This document shows, piece by piece, positions 5,620-8,844 of a stretch of 8,844 bases of DNA. Below the pieces are notes generated by a model. The model saw nothing but the letters and a program-made list of their open reading frames with translations. It did no database searches and was not told where the DNA came from. Every line of letters begins with the position of its first letter. Position 1 is the stretch's first letter. The DNA is taken from assembly GCA_025351545.1 (NCBI GenBank), contig JANXVQ010000528.1:1-8844 (forward strand), read 5' to 3'. The stretch is from Spirosoma sp. Lineage in GTDB: Bacteria > Bacteroidota > Bacteroidia > Cytophagales > Spirosomataceae. The position numbers and the translations under genes are program-made.

Positions 5620-5952
5620 TTAATAGCCCATTTCGATAATATTAACGCAGCTATAAATCGTTTGCTGGCACATTTCATATACCTGGCGTGTACGTTCAGA
5701 ATTAAATTTAATGACTTCCTGAGCACACTCCTTGCAGATCTCAATACACGCCCTAGCCAATAGATGCACTTTTTCAGAACCACGAACATACAATATGGCC
5801 AGGTTACGGCACATATCAGCACAGTCGAGACTCAAAAAAATGCTTCGATACCAGTTTTCAACATTGTTAGAATTTGAACATTCGGTAGCAAATTCACTAC
5901 AGAGCGTAGTACATTCAGTCAGCGAATCGTATATCTTTTTCTTCCAAATCAT
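5620..5952 (-). CDS. Cys-rich four-helix-bundle copper-binding protein (DUF326/Csp-like)
   Basis: This 110-residue protein has ten Cys: 14, 18, 25, 44, 48, 69, 73, 76, 95 and 102. They include CTTLC, CADMC and CIEICKEC, the CXXXC/CXXC spacing of four-helix copper-binding (DUF326) and copper storage (Csp) proteins. In that family the Cys line the inside of a helix bundle and hold several Cu(I) ions. There is no signal peptide, so it would be cytosolic, like Csp3-type proteins. The start at 5952 (MIWKKKIYDSLTEC) is preferred because it matches where the first helix begins; the frame extends to ATG 6015, which would overlap the previous gene by 34 bases. From 5952 the gap to that gene is 29 bases, so the two are probably cotranscribed. 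A hairpin with a T-run follows. The family call is strong; the metal is inferred. Confidence 0.82.
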   Translation of the reverse strand: MIWKKKIYDSLTECTTLCSEFATECSNSNNVENWYRSIFLSLDCADMCRNLAILYVRGSEKVHLLARACIEICKECAQEVIKFNSERTRQVYEMCQQTIYSCVNIIEMGY

Positions 5953-5981
5953 GACGAGTAAATTCTTGATGTTGTAACTGG

Positions 5982-6194
5982 TCAGATAAATGTCCGCATA
6001 CTGGTAACGGTCCATTTCCGTTCAGAATTTTCCAGACGCGCCCACTGACGAGCTTCATCAACACTAGCGGCAACTACCCTATTATTATCCAGTTGTCCCT
6101 GTTCCAGTAATTGATTGGCAATTTCAATTGCTTTTGCCCGGGTGCTGGGGCTTAATGAGCGCATGGCCGCCGGAAAGTGATTGTTAGTCCACAT
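5982..6194 (-). CDS. Small YdaT-like protein (KAIEIAN motif)
   Basis: This encodes a 70-residue protein starting MWTNNHFPAAMRSLSPSTR, then AKAIEIANQLLEQGQLD and a segment ending DEARQWARLENSERK. The pattern of a Trp near the start, P.SM/AM, KAIEIAN and a final EAKEW-like helix is that of small general stress proteins such as B. subtilis YdaT and DUF2188-linked proteins in Bacteroidota. In longer relatives a DUF2188 segment (HVVP…GWAVK) follows; it is absent here, and the last 12 residues look unlike the family. The function is unknown; YdaT is a SigB-controlled stress protein. It is first in a likely operon with the copper-binding protein gene 29 bases downstream. A sigma-54-like sequence lies upstream. 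Confidence 0.6.
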   Translation of the reverse strand: MWTNNHFPAAMRSLSPSTRAKAIEIANQLLEQGQLDNNRVVAASVDEARQWARLENSERKWTVTSMRTFI

Positions 6195-6373
6195 AGTATA
6201 TGTATGTATAGATTACTGATAGGCTAGCTTATATTGTGCCACTTCTCAGATTTATAAATAAACCTTACGTTTACAACTAGACAGTATATTCATTATCAAA
6301 GACTTAACTATTTATATTTCATTTTCTCAATTGACCTGTATTTTATTTACCAGTATAGATATGTAGAAAATAA
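6195..6373. other. AT-rich intergenic stretch upstream of the YdaT-like gene
   Basis: Together with the two terminator hairpins at 6374-6445 this makes up a 302-base gap between genes. It is strongly AT-rich and has no open frame of note. Apart from the sigma-54-like sequence at 6227-6241 and a weak ATTTTCT/AGAAAAT pair (6321-6327 and 6365-6371), I see nothing in it. It should hold the promoter of the minus-strand gene starting at 6194. Confidence 0.4.
6227..6241 (-). promoter_or_regulatory. Sigma-54-like -24/-12 sequence
   Basis: On the minus strand the sequence TGGCACAATATAAGC has a perfect -24 box (TGGCAC) and GG-N10-GC spacing; the -12 box reads AAGC instead of the preferred TTGC. A transcript starting about 12 bases further on would have a leader of about 20 nt before the ATG at 6194. 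It is a single match and could be chance. Confidence 0.3.
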
Positions 6374-6409
6374 GAATGGCAGTGGGTATATTTCTACCCA
6401 CTGCCATTC
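6374..6409 (-). terminator. 15-bp hairpin, second of two tandem terminators
   Basis: GAATGGCAGTGGGTA (6374-6388) pairs exactly with 6395-6409 around a 6-nt loop. On the minus strand it comes after the first terminator of the kinase operon and is followed by TTATTTTCT. It probably catches transcripts that pass the first hairpin. Confidence 0.8.
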
Positions 6410-6412
6410 CAC

Positions 6413-6445
6413 AAAAAAACGTCAGTTCTTAATCAAGAACTGACG
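6413..6445 (-). terminator. Intrinsic terminator of the RR-kinase operon
   Basis: An 11-bp perfect stem (6420-6430 with 6435-6445, 4-nt loop) is followed on the minus strand by seven T (plus-strand A-run 6413-6419). It lies 51 bases after the kinase stop at 6497 and is a textbook intrinsic terminator. Confidence 0.9.
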
Positions 6446-6496
6446 CAAAATATTAAGACAATTACCGGGCAATGAGCCCACACAAATTATGGTTAA

Positions 6497-7975
6497 TTAC
6501 TTCGGAAAGTATAAACGGAATGTTGTTCCCAGACCCAATTGGCTTTCTACTTCGATAGATCCTTTATGACCTTTAATAATATTTTGTGTTGCGGTTAAGC
6601 CCAAACCCATACCGCCCGATTTGCCCGTAAAAAATGGGTCGAACAGCCGTTGTCGGTCAGTCTCATTGATACCTCCCCCGTTATCGGCAACTTCTACATA
6701 CATTCGCCTATCTTCTGTGCAATTTGTTTTGACAGACAATATGCCTCTCCCTTCCTGCATAGCCTCAACAGCGTTGACCAGAATATTTAACAGAGCCGTT
6801 TTGACCTGATCCCGGTCAATTAAAGCGTAACTATCACCGGCAAAGAAATTCGTTTCGAGCCGCATGCGTTTCAGCTTAATACGATCACTCACGAGTTGCA
6901 ACGTTTCTTTTACAACCAGATTGAAATCCTGTCTTTTACGGTCAAGATCGCGAGGTTTAGATGAATTGAGCATTTCTGTAATGAGTTGCCCAATCCGATC
7001 TACATTACGGCCAATGATGTCTGTAAACATTGTAATGTACTCGTTCTCGGTATCGAGTTCATCCTTCAGTTGCTCCAGAGCCAGACTAAGATTGGTGAGC
7101 GGATTACGAACCTCATGTGCAATGCTCCGGGCAATTTTACCGGTCATTGTCAGTTTCTCGGCCAGAATCAGGTCTTGCTGCGCTTTCTTTTGCTCGGTAA
7201 CATCACGTACAATACCCTGATACCATTCAGGCCGACCAGCAATATCCTCAACGGCCCAAACCGAAATCAGGCAAATACGCTTACGCCCATTTCGCTGAAT
7301 AAGGATGGTTTCAAAGTCTTTTATCTGGCCGTGTTCGCGAACATTAAAACGTAAGTTTCGGAGTTGATTCAAATCGGCGAACAGGCGCGCCGGATTCAGA
7401 TTTTGCAGTTCGTTGCAGGTATAACCCAATAATCGTTCGACAGACGAATTGGCATCCTGAAAATGCAGCTCGTTGTTAACGACAAAAATGGCATCAATGG
7501 ACCGCTCAAAAAGCGACCGATATTTGTTTTCCTTCTGAGCGACCTCGGCCAAAACGCTGGCCTGCCGAAGGGCATATCGAATGCTACGCCCGAGCAATTG
7601 AGCATCAATTCTACCTTTAACCAGGTAGTCTGCAGCGCCCAGTTCCAATGCTGATCGGTCTACCGTTAAATCATCCTGACCCGTAAGTAGAATCATAGGT
7701 GCCCGGCAACCTCTCCGAAAAGCTTCCTGAATAAGGTCGATACCGGTATGATGCCCCAACCGATAATCTACTAAATAAACGTCGTGCTTATGGGTGTCGA
7801 TAGCCTCTACCGCGAGGTCGTAACTATCTACCCAATCAAGCTTGATAGCTGAATTTTCTCTGGCTGACACCAATGCTTTTGTCAGCAAATAATCATCTTC
7901 GTCGTCTTCAATGAGTAAAACGCGAATAATTTCTTTTTCGTCAGCAACGTCGGGGAGAGCCGCAACGGGAGTCAT
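6497..7975 (-). CDS. Soluble hybrid sensor kinase, REC-PAS-HisKA-HATPase
   Basis: This is a 492-residue cytoplasmic histidine kinase. Numbered from the ATG at 7975: an N-terminal receiver domain (about 18-135) with acidic Asp24/25 in LIEDDEDD, phospho-acceptor Asp70 in YLVDYRLG, Thr98 and Lys120; a PAS domain (about 150-262) starting KYRSLFERSIDAIFVVNNEL and ending IVRDVTEQKKAQ; a dimerisation domain with His287 in IAHEVRNPL; and an ATPase domain with Asn401 (NILVNAVEAM), DNGGG (431-435) and GGMGLGL (454-460). It has no membrane segment. Because the receiver is at the N-terminus, it probably takes phosphate from another kinase and passes the signal on. The frame is open back to 8095, overlapping the RR gene, but the residues added there look non-domain and hydrophobic; 7975 is preferred. 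It follows the RR gene with a 92-base gap, in one likely operon. Confidence 0.9.
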   Translation of the reverse strand: MTPVAALPDVADEKEIIRVLLIEDDEDDYLLTKALVSARENSAIKLDWVDSYDLAVEAIDTHKHDVYLVDYRLGHHTGIDLIQEAFRRGCRAPMILLTGQDDLTVDRSALELGAADYLVKGRIDAQLLGRSIRYALRQASVLAEVAQKENKYRSLFERSIDAIFVVNNELHFQDANSSVERLLGYTCNELQNLNPARLFADLNQLRNLRFNVREHGQIKDFETILIQRNGRKRICLISVWAVEDIAGRPEWYQGIVRDVTEQKKAQQDLILAEKLTMTGKIARSIAHEVRNPLTNLSLALEQLKDELDTENEYITMFTDIIGRNVDRIGQLITEMLNSSKPRDLDRKRQDFNLVVKETLQLVSDRIKLKRMRLETNFFAGDSYALIDRDQVKTALLNILVNAVEAMQEGRGILSVKTNCTEDRRMYVEVADNGGGINETDRQRLFDPFFTGKSGGMGLGLTATQNIIKGHKGSIEVESQLGLGTTFRLYFPK

Positions 7976-8067
7976 AAATAGCGAGCATTTAATAAGTATC
8001 AGCAAACAGCCATCAGCATAGGTTACAGACGTTTTTTCAGCCACTGCACTGATAAAACGGGTACTAT

Positions 8068-8508
8068 TTAAGGTAACTTGACGGTGTCCATCCAATATGT
8101 TTTCAACGCACCAACCATTTCAACTAATCTATTGAAATTGAATGGCTTTGTTACAAATGAATTAACACCAAGTGTATACGTCTTCAATATATCTTCATCA
8201 GCCGAGGATGTAGTCATCACAACCACTGGCAGCCGACGAAGTTTAGAATCATCTTTTATTTCACTAAGTGCCTGGAAGCCATTTTTACGGGGCATGTTCA
8301 GATCTAGAATCAGCAGATCAGGCCAGGGTGCATTCTGCTCCGAATAGCGTCCTTTACGATGCAAATACTCCATTAGTTCTTCACCATCTTCAACAAATTG
8401 TATTGTCTGTGTGTAGCCACTTTGCCGGAGGGCACGCTCCATAAATAGCCGATCATCCGAATCATCGTCTGCAATCAAGATGGTCATTAAGGTTGGTTTA
8501 TGGTGCAT
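8068..8508 (-). CDS. Stand-alone response regulator (Rcp1-like receiver)
   Basis: This encodes a 146-residue single receiver domain with no output domain. Visible residues are Asp14-Asp15 in LIADDDSDD, phospho-acceptor Asp69 in LLILDLNMPRKNG, Thr99/Thr100 in VVMTTSS, and Lys121-Pro122 in FVTKPF. The insertion between the second helix and the Asp strand (EYLHRKGRYSEQNAPWPD) is typical of Rcp1-like regulators, which in many bacteria partner phytochrome-type or soluble PAS kinases and relay phosphate or act by protein contact. A second ATG at 8487 (MTILIADDD) gives 139 residues and is an equally good start. It is the first gene of the operon with the REC-PAS kinase downstream, suggesting the two belong to one relay. 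Confidence 0.9.
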   Translation of the reverse strand: MHHKPTLMTILIADDDSDDRLFMERALRQSGYTQTIQFVEDGEELMEYLHRKGRYSEQNAPWPDLLILDLNMPRKNGFQALSEIKDDSKLRRLPVVVMTTSSADEDILKTYTLGVNSFVTKPFNFNRLVEMVGALKTYWMDTVKLP

Positions 8509-8604
8509 ATAGTTACTGATAGACAGAGTTGCTACGGTTAGGTTTACGATTTCGCTAATTTAATTAATTTATACCATTTGGTAAGTAATGATACTGTGTT
8601 TTAA

Positions 8605-8641
8605 AATTGAATAAGGACGCAATCGACGGTTTTATTCAATT
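8605..8641. repeat. 10-bp inverted repeat in the spacer upstream of the RR gene
   Basis: AATTGAATAA (8605-8614) and TTATTCAATT (8632-8641) are exact reverse complements around a 17-nt spacer that is less AT-rich than its surroundings. It is about 100 bases upstream of the RR start and 128 before the partial gene at 8769, so it could be an operator between divergent promoters. The rest of 8509-8768 is AT-rich and shows no gene; a 7-bp pair CCGTAAA/TTTACGG (8739-8745 and 8758-8764) lies directly before the next start. Confidence 0.45.
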
Positions 8642-8768
8642 ATACTAGAATCATTCTTGCTTTTCAAATATAATAAGAAACATTAACTTATATTGTTTTA
8701 AGAATCCTCTCAACCCCCTAATTAACTGGACATAATTTCCGTAAACGAAGTTTTACTTTTACGGGATT

Positions 8769-8844
8769 ATGAACAAGGAAAAACGAGCCTGGAATTTGGC
8801 CGAAAAACTCGAAGCGCTCCAGCTTCTGAAGAAAGAAGGGATCA
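8769..8844 (+). CDS. Start of a gene cut by the window edge, possible transposase OrfA
   Basis: Twenty-five codons are visible from ATG 8769: MNKEKRAWNLAEKL, then EALQLLKKEGI. This basic, helical start with a Trp and EKLEALQ resembles the helix-turn-helix beginning of IS3-type transposase OrfA proteins, where an aromatic residue and an EK(L/F) motif start the first helix. It is too short to be sure; another HTH protein is possible. A 7-bp hairpin (8739-8764) sits just before the start codon. The gene runs divergently from the RR-kinase operon. Confidence 0.4.
   Translation, partial: MNKEKRAWNLAEKLEALQLLKKEGI

Noticed and set aside
6864..7354. Plus-strand open frames of 118 and 122 codons opposite the kinase gene
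   Set aside because: They are mirror frames of a well-supported histidine kinase; their Ser/Arg/Leu-rich translations have no domain.
6497..8095. Longer kinase start at 8095
   Set aside because: It would overlap the end of the response regulator gene by 28 bases and add about 40 residues that do not belong to the receiver domain; ATG 7975 starts just before the domain.
8078..8347. Plus-strand open frame of 89 codons opposite the response regulator
   Set aside because: It lies antisense to a gene with all receiver residues in place and shows no family resemblance.

Overview
The window looks like a chromosomal segment of a Bacteroidota soil or freshwater bacterium, most likely a member of Cytophagales close to Spirosoma. 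This rests on moderate G+C, the absence of strong Shine-Dalgarno sequences before most starts, and the mix of families (SDTG-type GH3 hydrolase, DUF4239, exported DinB-like protein, DUF3820, DUF3891, GSP26-like flavin protein). The placement is inferred from protein style only; there is no rRNA or tRNA gene in the window.

Left part (1-3900): the 3' end of a family 3 glycoside hydrolase gene is followed by a stretch rich in gene decay. A DUF4239 membrane-protein gene carries one in-frame TGA where the family normally has Trp. A lipoprotein gene has been cut and joined in frame to the 3' end of an IS3-family transposase. An intact exported DinB-like gene ends in a perfect 19-bp hairpin. A frameshifted 3' remnant of a peptidase S66 (LD-carboxypeptidase/MccF-like) gene lies upstream of the DUF3820 gene.

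Middle part (3880-6200): a small DUF3820 gene (+) converges, with a 4-nt gap, on a minus-strand series: a YdaT-like small protein, a cytosolic Cys-rich four-helix copper-binding protein, a GSP26-like pyridoxamine-phosphate-oxidase-fold protein and a DUF3891 protein. Several of these look like general stress genes. Long hairpins separate most of them, which suggests separately tuned transcripts. The DUF3891 protein has an H...HD...D residue pattern that could mark a divergent HD-type metal site.

Right part (6200-8844): two tandem hairpins terminate a two-gene signalling operon on the minus strand, a stand-alone receiver (Rcp1-like) followed by a soluble REC-PAS-HisKA-HATPase kinase. Neither protein has a membrane segment, so both would act in the cytoplasm, probably within a larger phosphorelay. 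After an AT-rich spacer, the first 25 codons of a plus-strand gene, possibly a transposase OrfA, run off the right edge.

No CRISPR array, RNA gene, origin or complete mobile element was seen. The best candidates for something new are the DUF3891 metal-site hypothesis, the stress cluster with its long inter-gene hairpins, and the single-stop DUF4239 gene.
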